From: Desulfobacterales bacterium | GTDB lineage: Bacteria > Desulfobacterota > Desulfobacteria > Desulfobacterales > C00003060 | Direction of reading: 5' to 3' | Assembly (NCBI GenBank): GCA_030629475.1 | Contig: DAOVOU010000042.1 | Location: 1-9,890, forward strand | Length of the DNA: 9,890 nt | Shown: positions 1-7,755 of the stretch, one piece after another | How the letters are laid out: each line of letters starts with the position of its first letter | How positions within the stretch are numbered: position 1 is the first letter of the stretch | Translations under genes and position numbers: made by a program | Notes under the pieces: model-generated | Told to the model about the DNA's origin: nothing | Database searches by the model: none | Seen by the model: only the letters and a program-made list of their open reading frames with translations

Positions 1-3000
1 AGCTTAGTGGAGGCATCAATACCATCCTCAGCCTCCATCAGCCTTGTGGCGGGCATCTTTCTTCTCAGAAGCCGGATCATTGAATTGCGCACATTTTCTT
101 CATCCTCTACAATGAGTATTCGCTTTTCATGCAGAGATTCATCTGGAACTTCATCTTTATGCACCCACTCTCCAATTACCCTTTGAATATCTTCCCTCTT
201 GAACGGCTTGGATATATAATCGTCCATCCCTGCATCCAAACACATCTCCCGATCACCTTTCATGGCACCAGCCGTGAGGGCCACAATCGGAATGCGGGGT
301 TTCAAATCTTCTCTGTTCTGCATAGCGCCTGTCGGCTTGAGGACATCCCCGCATTCCCAATTCCGAATTGCCTTTGTGGCATCCAGACCATTCATATTGG
401 GCATCTGCACATCCATCAAGATGATATCATACGAGCCTTTTTCTTTTACCATCTTGACTGCTTCCATCCCGTCCGAGGCTATTTCAACCTGGTAGCCCAT
501 ACGATCTAAGATCTTCTGTCCTAACTTCTGGTTGACCGGATTGTCCTCGGCATAAAGGATTTTCACGTCATGAGTCATAACCTGCATTGCCTTGTGCTGG
601 CTTACGATATTCTCTGGCTGCTCATCTCCTATCCCCATTACTGTCCTGATCATGTTTATCAAAATCTTGCGGCGCACCGGCTTGACCAGATAACCCGCAA
701 AGCCAGACTCTTTACTTTTACACGTGGCACCTGAAATCACTCTGGAGGACATAGCAATCATTTTGGTTCTTCCATCTGTCAGGACGGATATCCTTTGGGC
801 CAACTCGTAACCTGACATTTCCGGCATCATAATATCTAAGATAGCAATCTCGATTGCGGATTTATCCTCCAAATCATTTTCGCCAAGGTCTTGTTTGTTT
901 TCCATTCCGCATTGCGCCTGTCGGCTTGAGGACATCCCCGCATTGCGCCTGTCGGCTTGAGGACATCCCCGCATTGCGAAATGTTGAAGCGCTTCTTCTC
1001 CACTGCTGGCCGTGATAGGTACCATCCCCACTCTTTTAACGATGTCTGATACGATTTTCAGTGCAGTTTCATTATCGTCCACAATCAGAACCGGCTTCCC
1101 TTCAAGCTGGCTCACATCAACAGGATGAATTTCTTCAGTAGACTCGGGATCTTTCTTAAATTGAGCGGTAAAATAAAAAGTACTCCCAGGACCACCACTT
1201 TCCACCCACATGTCTCCACCCATCAATTGGGCGAGTTTTCTGGAGATGGTCAATCCCAGCCCGGTTCCGCCATATTTTCTCGTAGTACTTCCGTCCACCT
1301 GCTTGAAGGATTCGAAAATGGTTTCGAGCTTGTCCTGTGGGATCCCTGTGCCCGTGTCACGGACAGAGAATTTGAGGGTAGTTTGTTCGTCATTTTCCTT
1401 CTCTGTGACCACACTGATAACAATCTCACCCTCTTCCGTGAATTTTATGGCATTTCCGATCAGGTTGGTCATGATCTGCCTTAGACGCGAGGGATCTCCT
1501 AACAGGTTGGTATGAATATCATCTATATGGCAATTGATCTCGATCGGTTTTTCATCCAGGTTGACCCTCAACGATTCTCCGATATCAAGCACCAGGTTTT
1601 CCACGTTAAATGGGACGGTCTCAAGCTCTAGCTTGCTGCTTTCCACCTTGGATAGATCAAGGATGTTGTTGATAAGATTCAGCAGGCTTTCTCCGCTCTT
1701 TTTGATCGTTTCTACGGTTTCCCGCTGTTGTTCTGTCAACTCTTCCTCAAGGAGCAGGTCGGAAAAGCCTAAAATGCCGTTCATGGGAGTGCGGATCTCA
1801 TGGCTCATGTTAGCCAAAAACTCGCTCTTAGCCCGGCTGGCGGCTTCGGCTGCCTCCTTTGCCTCCTGTAGGGCCGCCTCGGCTTTCTTACGTTCGCTAA
1901 TATCGCGAATCGATTGGATAACCCCTGCTACCTCACCATTTTGAATAAGTGGACTGGACACGGTGCGAGCAGGGATACTACGGCCGGCGCCTGTTTTTTC
2001 CATACCTTCCATGTCCACCCGTTTTTCTCCAGCCAGCACTCGCCTGAGAGCGCATTTGTCTGTGTCACAAAACTCACCACGGAAAACTTCATAACACTTC
2101 TTCCCCACGGATTCTCCTGCCGGCACGCCTGTGAATCTATCCATCTCCATATTGGTCCTGAGAATGTTAAAATCTTTGTCGATTACCCGCATAGCATCTC
2201 CGGCCGCTTGGAAGATGTTTGAGATATGTTCCTGGGTCTTTTTGAGTTCTAACAAAGTTCGTTCCAATTCATCGTGCGATTTTCTCAGGGCCTCCTCCGC
2301 CAGCTTGCGCTCTGTGATGTCCCTGTCTATACCCCTATATCCTTTTAGTTGAGCCTCTTCATCAAAGATGGGAATTCCATTTGTCTCTAAGACTACTAAA
2401 TGCCCATCCTTATGGCGATTCACATTTTCCAGGCCACAGAACGGCTTTTTGTTAATAACCTTGTCGTTGAAGAATTTGCCAATTTTTTCTGCCTCTTCTT
2501 TAGGCATAAAGTCAAACGGGATCTTACCCAGCACCTCGCTGACCTCATAGCCCAGTAGATCTTTGACTTTAGGGCTGGCATAAGTGTATACTCCCTGCGC
2601 ATCAACCTCCCAGACCCAGTCAGTAGCAGTCTCGATTAGGTCCTTAAACGTCTGCTCTGATCGCTTTGACTCCGCCTCCGCCAAGCTGCGCTCTTTGATT
2701 TCCTTTTGCAGCGCCTCCTGCACGTGCTTGAGCTCCGTCACATCTCTTGCCGCAGCAAATACGCCAATAACCTTGCCTGAGTCATCTTTGTACACGGATG
2801 CGTTGTACAATACGGGTGTTATCTTGCCGTTTTTATGCCTTATGTCCAGTGGGTAGTTTCTGACAGTACCTTTCTCAAATACTTGTTTATAGCCCCTTTT
2901 TGCTTCTTCTGGTTCAGTAAAGTAACCGGAAAAATCGGAGCCAATCAGTTCTTCTCGTGTCCTGCCCGTAACTTTCTCCGTGGCACTATTCACATCAGTA

Positions 3001-3125
3001 ATTTTTCCATCAGGTCCGATGGTTACCAGTGGGTCAATGCTTGCTTCAATCAGGCTGCGGGTATAGTCTGCCGCAAAGCGAATTTCTTCCTCGGCACTCA
3101 TATGGTTTGCGCTCTCATGCTTCAT
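1..3125 (-). CDS. Multi-PAS hybrid sensor histidine kinase with three receiver domains (3' end outside window)
   Basis: Cytoplasmic hybrid histidine kinase; the frame is open for 1041 codons and runs off the window edge. The domain order is PAS at about 22-130, PAS at about 160-273 (ends DITERK), PAS at about 300-413 (ends DISERK, with Cys344, Cys353 and Cys358), a coiled linker at 414-435, HisKA with SHEIRTPMNG (phospho-acceptor His442), HATPase with an N-box near 550-562, DTGTGIP at 590-596 and GGTGLGL at 619-625. Three receivers follow: REC1 (Asp683/684, acceptor Asp764, Lys815), REC2 (acceptor Asp905, Lys973) and REC3 (begins near 1001, cut). No membrane segment or signal peptide is seen, so the signal is probably cytoplasmic. 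The start at 3125 is chosen because AGGAAGG (3132-3138) lies 6 nt upstream; Met9 has no comparable site. REC1 carries a 24-residue insert and REC2 about 11 extra residues, both made from a 31-bp repeat. No output or Hpt domain is seen before the edge. The ligand is unknown. Confidence 0.95.
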   Translation of the reverse strand, partial: MKHESANHMSAEEEIRFAADYTRSLIEASIDPLVTIGPDGKITDVNSATEKVTGRTREELIGSDFSGYFTEPEEAKRGYKQVFEKGTVRNYPLDIRHKNGKITPVLYNASVYKDDSGKVIGVFAAARDVTELKHVQEALQKEIKERSLAEAESKRSEQTFKDLIETATDWVWEVDAQGVYTYASPKVKDLLGYEVSEVLGKIPFDFMPKEEAEKIGKFFNDKVINKKPFCGLENVNRHKDGHLVVLETNGIPIFDEEAQLKGYRGIDRDITERKLAEEALRKSHDELERTLLELKKTQEHISNIFQAAGDAMRVIDKDFNILRTNMEMDRFTGVPAGESVGKKCYEVFRGEFCDTDKCALRRVLAGEKRVDMEGMEKTGAGRSIPARTVSSPLIQNGEVAGVIQSIRDISERKKAEAALQEAKEAAEAASRAKSEFLANMSHEIRTPMNGILGFSDLLLEEELTEQQRETVETIKKSGESLLNLINNILDLSKVESSKLELETVPFNVENLVLDIGESLRVNLDEKPIEINCHIDDIHTNLLGDPSRLRQIMTNLIGNAIKFTEEGEIVISVVTEKENDEQTTLKFSVRDTGTGIPQDKLETIFESFKQVDGSTTRKYGGTGLGLTISRKLAQLMGGDMWVESGGPGSTFYFTAQFKKDPESTEEIHPVDVSQLEGKPVLIVDDNETALKIVSDIVKRVGMVPITASSGEEALQHFAMRGCPQADRRNAGMSSSRQAQCGMENKQDLGENDLEDKSAIEIAILDIMMPEMSGYELAQRISVLTDGRTKMIAMSSRVISGATCKSKESGFAGYLVKPVRRKILINMIRTVMGIGDEQPENIVSQHKAMQVMTHDVKILYAEDNPVNQKLGQKILDRMGYQVEIASDGMEAVKMVKEKGSYDIILMDVQMPNMNGLDATKAIRNWECGDVLKPTGAMQNREDLKPRIPIVALTAGAMKGDREMCLDAGMDDYISKPFKREDIQRVIGEWVHKDEVPDESLHEKRILIVEDEENVRNSMIRLLRRKMPATRLMEAEDGIDASTK
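325..355 (-). repeat. Single copy of the 31-bp repeat in receiver domain 2
   Basis: All 31 bases match the tandem units at 914-944 and 945-975. Here the repeat is read in a third frame and encodes about residues 924-934, in the loop between RNW and the IPIVALTA strand of REC2. That loop is longer than usual for the family, consistent with insertion. A short inverted match, GGAATGCGGGG at 291-301 against the repeat end near 347-358, lies just beyond it. Confidence 0.8.
907..978 (-). repeat. Tandem 31-bp repeat, 2.3 copies, inserted in frame in receiver domain 1
   Basis: The unit begins GCGCCTGTCGG at 914 and recurs exactly 31 bp later at 945; a third partial copy ends at 978. The block is 72 bp, exactly 24 codons, and encodes residues 717-740 of the minus-strand kinase, between helix alpha-2 of REC1 (EALQHF) and the strand carrying Asp764. 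Removing it leaves a receiver of ordinary spacing, so I infer an insertion that kept the frame. Both copies match the single copy at 325-355. Confidence 0.85.
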
Positions 3126-3223
3126 CTTGCACCTTCCTGATATTGAAGTTTTGAGGGCAACGCCCACCGTACGTCTAAAGTATTTGACCTTACAGACTAA
3201 ACGTATTAAGCTTTTTTGTAGGC

Positions 3224-3342
3224 GTTCACAGGTTCAGAGTTTACCGTTGAGGGTTGCTTTTCTTTTGTTAACCTTCACTAACCCCGAACCTTGAATCTCT
3301 GAACCCTGAACCCATGAACCCTGAACCTCTGAACCCGTGAAC
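3224..3342. repeat. GAACCCT-type 7/8-bp array with an inverted partner
   Basis: Units starting GAACC recur every 7 or 8 bp from 3301 to about 3342, with two decayed units upstream (3286-3300). The last 16 bp of the array (3327-3342, CTCTGAACCCGTGAAC) match the reverse complement of 3224-3239 at 15 of 16 positions, so the block ends in opposed arms about 87 bp apart. It fills most of the 281-bp gap between the divergent kinase (start 3125) and the small ORF (start 3407). Upstream of it, 3140-3220 holds only a short GGGC-AAC-GCCC hairpin at about 3152-3162. I see no clear promoter there, although both flanking genes must start from this gap. Confidence 0.7.
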
Positions 3343-3406
3343 GGTTACGACATTCTTTATAGTTTGTTTTGCCATCGCCTTTATGCTCGACAGATAGGAG
3401 GTTGTT

Positions 3407-3505
3407 ATGGATGGCCTAACCTTGCTTCTTTTTGGTGGTTCATTATTTATTTTGATATTTGGTCTGTTAGTCTATTTTCTGAAAAAACATCAACGGACTC
3501 AATGA
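3407..3505 (+). CDS. Small single-span membrane peptide, 32 aa
   Basis: A perfect AGGAGG (3396-3401) lies 5 nt before ATG 3407, and the frame runs 32 codons to TGA. The peptide begins MDGLTLLLFGG, continues as one hydrophobic stretch (about residues 4-25) and ends with a basic tail, KKHQR. This predicts a single transmembrane helix with the C-terminus in the cytoplasm. It is the size of small subunits or regulators of membrane complexes, but I recognise no family, and its neighbours give no partner unless it serves one of the two kinases. It ends 9 bp before the converging PAS remnant. The strong ribosome binding site and the hydrophobic composition are the only support; conservation is untested. 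Confidence 0.5.
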   Translation: MDGLTLLLFGGSLFILIFGLLVYFLKKHQRTQ

Positions 3506-3514
3506 TAACACTCC

Positions 3515-3994
3515 TTAAACCTCCTTTTTCCTATCGATTCTTTGACCTTGGTTTCTCCTCTCGGCTACGGCCAACCACGTACCGGAAGGTTCTATCAGAG
3601 GGCTTATGGATAGATAGACCTCGATCTTCCCGCCGCTTTCATCGCCAAAGAACACTTCGTGCCTCTCAGGGACCGTTGAATCGTGCTGATGACGTCTCTT
3701 GTTGTAACTGATAAACATCTTTAGAGAATCAGGATGAAAAAACTCTTCTATCCCGGCCCCGATGAGTTGCTCGATTCCAACACAACACAAATCTGCCCAG
3801 GCTTGGTTTCCTGACCACAGATAAAGATCCTTATATACGGCCGCCGGTTTGTCTATTTGATGGATGAATGCCACACGCGGGCCATAATATTCGCCAAAAT
3901 ATTGACACTCATGACAATCAATCGGACATTGATGCTTCTGGTTGTCCTTATCGGTAAAGCACTCAGCGATCTGATGGATAAAGTTTGATATCGC
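3515..3994 (-). pseudogene. PAS-domain protein remnant with a Cys-rich N-terminal stretch
   Basis: After a TAA at 3995-3997 the minus strand is open for 159 codons to a stop at 3515. The translation contains CPIDCHEC (a C-x3-C-x2-C pattern), then a PAS-like fold: YLWSGNQAWADL, LIGAGIEEFFHPDSLKMF, HEVFFGDESGGKIEVYLSISPLI and a closing strand WLAVAERR where sensors usually have RDITERK. A PAS sensor fragment is therefore likely. No ATG is in frame upstream of the PAS. The only conventional start is GTG at 3874, without a ribosome binding site and inside sequence that still looks coding, because the Cys-rich part lies upstream of it. After the PAS the protein ends in a basic tail with no kinase or output domain. 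I read it as a gene truncated at both ends. A functional 119-residue PAS protein starting at GTG 3874 is the alternative. Confidence 0.45.
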
Positions 3995-4016
3995 TTATAT
4001 TTGGAAGAACTTTAGA

Positions 4017-4051
4017 ATATTTGGAGGCACGAACTGTGCCAGAAAGAGTGG
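4017..4051 (+). promoter_or_regulatory. Sigma-54-like -24/-12 element (copy 1), upstream of the membrane kinase
   Basis: AGGCACGAACTGTGCC (4025-4040) has the sigma-54 hallmark: GG (4026-4027), 10 bases, then GC (4038-4039), with GGCACG at -24 as in the consensus TGGCACG-N4-TTGCW. Mismatches are A for the leading T, G for the first T of TTGC and C at the end. The core is also a perfect palindrome, GGCAC-GAACT-GTGCC. The surrounding 35 bp recur at 8584-8618 with three differences. A start near 4051 would leave a leader of about 225 nt. Alternative: a dispersed hairpin repeat unrelated to transcription. Confidence 0.45.
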
Positions 4052-4085
4052 AGCAAGGGGGGATGGGGGGATTTTTCCCTTGCTC
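4051..4085 (+). other. Leader hairpin GAGCAAGGG/CCCTTGCTC
   Basis: GAGCAAGGG (4051-4059) pairs perfectly over 9 bp with CCCTTGCTC (4077-4085), and the G-run and T-run inside can extend it by wobble pairs. It begins directly after the sigma-54-like element, so it would sit at or near the 5' end of the kinase mRNA. T-run placement inside rather than after the stem argues against an intrinsic terminator. Confidence 0.55.
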
Positions 4086-4095
4086 ATACCTTCAG

Positions 4096-4138
4096 TCATT
4101 GCGAGCCTCCGGCCCGGAGGGCGGAGCGAAACAATCTC
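4096..4138. repeat. Dispersed palindrome of the 'CATTGCGAGC...GAAACAATCTC' type
   Basis: The segment starts TCATTGCGAGCCTCCGG and ends GGAGCGAAACAATCT, with a tight stem CCTCCGG/CCGGAGG at the centre (4107-4121). Short palindromes with these ends (CATTGCGAG... GCAATCTC) are common dispersed intergenic repeats in many bacterial genomes; this assignment is from memory of the pattern. It lies in the leader of the kinase gene. Confidence 0.6.
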
Positions 4139-4203
4139 TAACGTTAAAAACCCCACCAATTTTCTGAGAAAGTGGTCATGAATTTCAATAATCTTAAAAA
4201 TTC

Positions 4204-4234
4204 TTGGTCAATTGTAAAGGATAGTGTTAAGAAT
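4204..4234 (+). promoter_or_regulatory. Weak candidate sigma-70 promoter of the kinase gene
   Basis: TTGGTC (4204-4209) and an extended -10-like TGTTAAGAA (4225-4233) are separated by about 18 bp in the AT-rich stretch just before the kinase ribosome binding site. The -10 match is poor; it is listed only because it is the best such pair near the start. Confidence 0.22.
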
Positions 4235-4275
4235 ATTTGTGTTTGGCATCTTCTATTTCTTGAGGAGGATTAGCC

Positions 4276-7200
4276 ATGTTCTTCATCAGCAGCTTTGAGA
4301 AGCTTAGGCAGCGCCTCTTGTTTAGAGAGCACCATAAGGCGGCCGTTCTGATTTTGTTCATTCTCGGTTGTGCAGGTGTGACCTATTACTCTCACTGGGT
4401 CCTGCACACTGACGTTGTCTTCTCCCATTTTTTTTACATACCCGTGGCACTGGCCGGGTTCTGGTGGACGAAGCGGGGTGCCTGGGTGGCCGTCCTCCTT
4501 GGAGCAACATTGATAACCTCTCATTTTCTCTCCGGTCTTGATGTTCCAGTCATGGAAGATGCTCTCCGGTCCTTGATGCTCGTGGCAGTCGGGCTGTCTG
4601 TGGGCTTTCTCAGGAAACAAACACTGCATTCGGAGAAGAACCTGCGGGAAACGCGGGACTACTTAGACAGTCTGATCCGTTACGCCAACGCCCCCATCAT
4701 CGTCTGGGACAAAGAGGGAAAGATCACCCTGTTCAATGCTGCGTTTGAGCAACTGACCGGCTACCGGGCTGATGAACTAATGGCCAGGGCGCTGCAGATT
4801 TTATTCAGTGAGGCGACCAAAGACAAATCGCTGCAAAAGATCGAGCAAACCTTGAAAGGGGAGCACTGGGAGACGGTAGAAATCCCCATTCGCTGCAAGA
4901 ATGGAGAGGAGCGTATTCTTCTGTGGAATTCCGCCAACATCTATGCCCCGGACGCCAAAACCCTGATGGCCACTATTGCCCAAGGGCAGGACATCACCCT
5001 GAGGAAACAGGCCCGGGAAGCCGTCGACCAGCGGATGAAAGAACTGGGAGCTTATGAAGGGATTATAGCTTCCATGCTCCGCACCCTTGATCTGGACGAA
5101 AGACTCAAGATTGGCCTCAGGGAAATCATGAACCTGACGGGTGCGGAAAAGGCCGGAGTAAGTCTGGTAGAAACCGATCGCCTGGTTATGCGGAAGCAGT
5201 TTGGCTTTTCAGAGGATTACTTAGCGTGGGCGGGTGACATGGCCGTTGAGGATTATCCCTCTTGTGAGGAGCTTACCATAGGCTGGAATGACATCCCTGA
5301 CCCCTCCTCCCGTCTGGAGGCGGCACTAAAAAAGGAAAGCGTGAAAAGCTGGGTGACTGTGCCGTTTAAGTCAGAACAAGGCCTTCTCGGCATCCTCATC
5401 CTCGCCTCCGACAGGCCCCAGGCTTTTTCCACGGAACAGATTGATGTCCTGTCCGCATTGACTAACAGCCTGACCTTGATGCTGGAGCAGGCTACCCTCT
5501 ACCGCACGGCCCAGGAGCGGCAGGCCCGCCTGACCACACTGCGGGAGATTGACAACGCCATCTCCGCCAACCTCTCCATGGAGGGCATCATCGAGGTGGT
5601 GCTGCGAAAGGTCAGTCCGCACATCTGGGTTGATGCCGTGGGGATAAGCCTGATAGACTGGAAGCTAAAGCAGACTATACTGGCACGGCTGCATCTGCCC
5701 GATGATATGAACATAGAAGGGGAGGCTTTCGGCCTGTCCGACAGCCTGCTGGCCCAATTAGGGGTTGAGAAAAGGTCTGTCATCATCTACGACGTCAAGT
5801 CTGATCCCCGGCTACAGAATCACCTGGACATCGTCCGCAAGTACAACCTCAGTTCTTACGTAGGCATGCCTCTGGTGGTTCACGACATAGCCATCGGCGT
5901 GCTCCATCTGTTTACCGTGGAACCTCGCCAGTTCAGTCAGGAGGATCTCGATTTCTTTGCCACTATGGCCGGCCAGGCAGCCATCTCCGTGCAGAACGCG
6001 CGCCTGTACGAAGAAGCAAGGCGGCGGGCTGCGAATATGGAAAGCCTTGCCAAACTGGGTTTCAATCTATCACAGTTTAGTCAGGAAGAGGAACTTGGCA
6101 AACAGACACTCGCCTCTGCCTGTAGTGTCACCGGCGCAGAAACAGGGGCTTTGTTCTGGTACAATAAGGCTGCAAACACCCTTGAGTTGACCACCGGGAT
6201 AGGTGTCCTGGAGGAGGAAATAAGCCAGGCAAGGGAGATGCATCTATCTCGAGTGGAGCCAGAGACAGGACTGCCCGGACTGGTGGCTTTCACAGGGGAA
6301 TCCGTGTATGTACCGGATGTGAGTAAAGAGCCTCTCTGGGACGTGAAATCCCTGATGTCCGGTTCAGCCTATGTCGCACCTCTGGTTCACCGCGAAAACC
6401 TCTTTGGCGTGTACGTTTTCCTGTCAGAGCGGGTTGACGCCTTCTCATCGGAACAGCGCGCTATGGCCGACACGTTTGTGGCCTACGTTGCCAGCGCTCT
6501 CGAAAATATCAGGCTGTTCAGAGAAACTCGGCGTGCCTATAAGGAACTCCAGATGACTCAAAGACAGCTCCTTCAGGTACAGAAGATGGAAGCCATTGGC
6601 ACGCTGGCCGGGGGTATTGCCCACGACTTTAACAACCTCCTGGTGCCCATCCTCGGTTTTGCGGAGCTTGCCTTCAACGATCTTCCTGCCGGAAGCAAAG
6701 AGCGCGAGCATCTGATCCAGGTGCTGGAGGCCGGGAAGCGGGCCAAGGATCTGGTAGCTCAGATCCTTGCCTTCAGCAGGCAGGACGAGGCGGATCGAAA
6801 GCCGATCCAGCTTGCTCCTATAGTCAAGGAGGTGCTCAAACTGCTGCACAGGGCCGTGCCAACCACGATTGAGATCCGTCAGAATATCGCGCCGGATACA
6901 GGTGCAGTCAACGCCGACCCCACACAGATACACCAGATATTGATGAATCTATGCACGAACGCAGAGCACGCCATGCCCGAAGGCGGTGTGCTGGAGGTCT
7001 CGCTCGTGAACGTGGAGCTTGACGAGGAGTTTTGCGCCGGGCACGAAGGCCTCACGGCCGGTTCCCATGTAAGGCTCACTGTCGGGGACACCGGTTGTGG
7101 TATGGACGGGGAAACACTGAAGCGCATCTTCGATCCTTTTTTTACCACTAAACGCCCGGGCGAAGGCACGGGCATGGGCCTTTCTGTAGTCCACGGCATC

Positions 7201-7719
7201 GTAAAGAGCCACGGGGGCGATATCACCGCATACAGCGCACCTGACGTCGGGACGACTTTTCACATCTACCTGCCCGTAGTCGAATCGATTCCCGAAGCCC
7301 GGCCTGAGACAGCAGAACCGGTTCGGGGGGGAACCGAGTCGATCCTCTTCGTGGACGACGAGGCGGTGCTGGTGGAGATAGGCAAGAAGACGCTCGAGCG
7401 GCTGGGTTACCGCGTTACCACGCGGACCAGCAGTGTCGAGGCCCTGGAACTGTTCCGCGTCAAGCCAGGCGAGTTTGATCTCGTGATCACGGACCAGACC
7501 ATGCCAAACATGACCGGGGCTGACCTGGCAGTAGAGATCCTCCAGCTTCGGCAGGATATTCCGATTATCCTTTGCACCGGCTTTAGCCATGTTATCACGC
7601 CAGAGAAAGCCAGTGTCCTGGGGATACGCGAGTTCGTGATGAAACCTATCATCGGGGCCGAGCTTGGGCGAACCGTGAGACGAGTCCTGGATGCTCGGAA
7701 TTTGAAACTCGATGTTTGA
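4276..7719 (+). CDS. Membrane-anchored PAS/triple-GAF hybrid histidine kinase with C-terminal receiver
   Basis: A 1147-residue sensor kinase. Four hydrophobic segments (about 25-43, 47-64, 69-85, 96-112), separated by very short loops, form an N-terminal membrane domain of the 4-TM, DUF4118-like kind (family not certain). Then come PAS at about 126-246, three GAF-like domains (about 255-408, 416-577, 586-750), a coiled linker, HisKA with GGIAHDFNNLL (phospho-acceptor His783), HATPase with an N-box at 887-900 (Asn891, Asn895), DTGCGM at 938-943 and GEGTGMGLS at 962-970. A receiver follows at about 1020-1140 (Asp1027/1028, acceptor Asp1073, Thr1101, Lys1123). GAGGAGG (4262-4268) 7 nt before the ATG fixes the start. 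The last codons and the TGA lie inside a heptamer array, so the tail NLKLDV is repeat-derived. Two free receivers follow in the same direction and are likely partners. GAF ligands cannot be told from sequence. The gene looks more GC-rich than the minus-strand kinase. Confidence 0.95.
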   Translation: MFFISSFEKLRQRLLFREHHKAAVLILFILGCAGVTYYSHWVLHTDVVFSHFFYIPVALAGFWWTKRGAWVAVLLGATLITSHFLSGLDVPVMEDALRSLMLVAVGLSVGFLRKQTLHSEKNLRETRDYLDSLIRYANAPIIVWDKEGKITLFNAAFEQLTGYRADELMARALQILFSEATKDKSLQKIEQTLKGEHWETVEIPIRCKNGEERILLWNSANIYAPDAKTLMATIAQGQDITLRKQAREAVDQRMKELGAYEGIIASMLRTLDLDERLKIGLREIMNLTGAEKAGVSLVETDRLVMRKQFGFSEDYLAWAGDMAVEDYPSCEELTIGWNDIPDPSSRLEAALKKESVKSWVTVPFKSEQGLLGILILASDRPQAFSTEQIDVLSALTNSLTLMLEQATLYRTAQERQARLTTLREIDNAISANLSMEGIIEVVLRKVSPHIWVDAVGISLIDWKLKQTILARLHLPDDMNIEGEAFGLSDSLLAQLGVEKRSVIIYDVKSDPRLQNHLDIVRKYNLSSYVGMPLVVHDIAIGVLHLFTVEPRQFSQEDLDFFATMAGQAAISVQNARLYEEARRRAANMESLAKLGFNLSQFSQEEELGKQTLASACSVTGAETGALFWYNKAANTLELTTGIGVLEEEISQAREMHLSRVEPETGLPGLVAFTGESVYVPDVSKEPLWDVKSLMSGSAYVAPLVHRENLFGVYVFLSERVDAFSSEQRAMADTFVAYVASALENIRLFRETRRAYKELQMTQRQLLQVQKMEAIGTLAGGIAHDFNNLLVPILGFAELAFNDLPAGSKEREHLIQVLEAGKRAKDLVAQILAFSRQDEADRKPIQLAPIVKEVLKLLHRAVPTTIEIRQNIAPDTGAVNADPTQIHQILMNLCTNAEHAMPEGGVLEVSLVNVELDEEFCAGHEGLTAGSHVRLTVGDTGCGMDGETLKRIFDPFFTTKRPGEGTGMGLSVVHGIVKSHGGDITAYSAPDVGTTFHIYLPVVESIPEARPETAEPVRGGTESILFVDDEAVLVEIGKKTLERLGYRVTTRTSSVEALELFRVKPGEFDLVITDQTMPNMTGADLAVEILQLRQDIPIILCTGFSHVITPEKASVLGIREFVMKPIIGAELGRTVRRVLDARNLKLDV

Positions 7720-7745
7720 AACTGGAAACTGGAAACTGGAAACTG
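7704..7745 (+). repeat. GAAACTG heptamer array, left flank of the four-helix-bundle gene
   Basis: Four exact GAAACTG units (7718-7745) follow two in-phase units inside the kinase gene, GAAACTC (7704-7710) and the decayed GATGTTT (7711-7717). The array supplies the kinase stop codon (TGA 7717-7719) and runs into GGAGGG (7745-7750), the ribosome binding site of the next gene. The right-hand array at 8105-8142 reads GAAACTT on the opposite strand, so the two arrays are in inverted orientation. Confidence 0.85.
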
Positions 7746-7755
7746 GAGGGTAATG

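Noticed and set aside
907..978. Tandem 31-bp units as a CRISPR array
   Set aside because: Units are directly adjacent with no spacers, only 2.3 copies exist, and they lie in frame within a kinase gene.
3152..3220. Riboswitch or terminator in the gap before the minus-strand kinase
   Set aside because: Only a 4-bp GGGC/GCCC stem is seen, and the T-run near 3211 has no adjoining stable stem.
3337..3711. 124-codon open frame on the plus strand
   Set aside because: It starts in the repeat array, has no ribosome binding site and runs antisense through the PAS fragment; the 32-codon frame at 3407 is far better supported.
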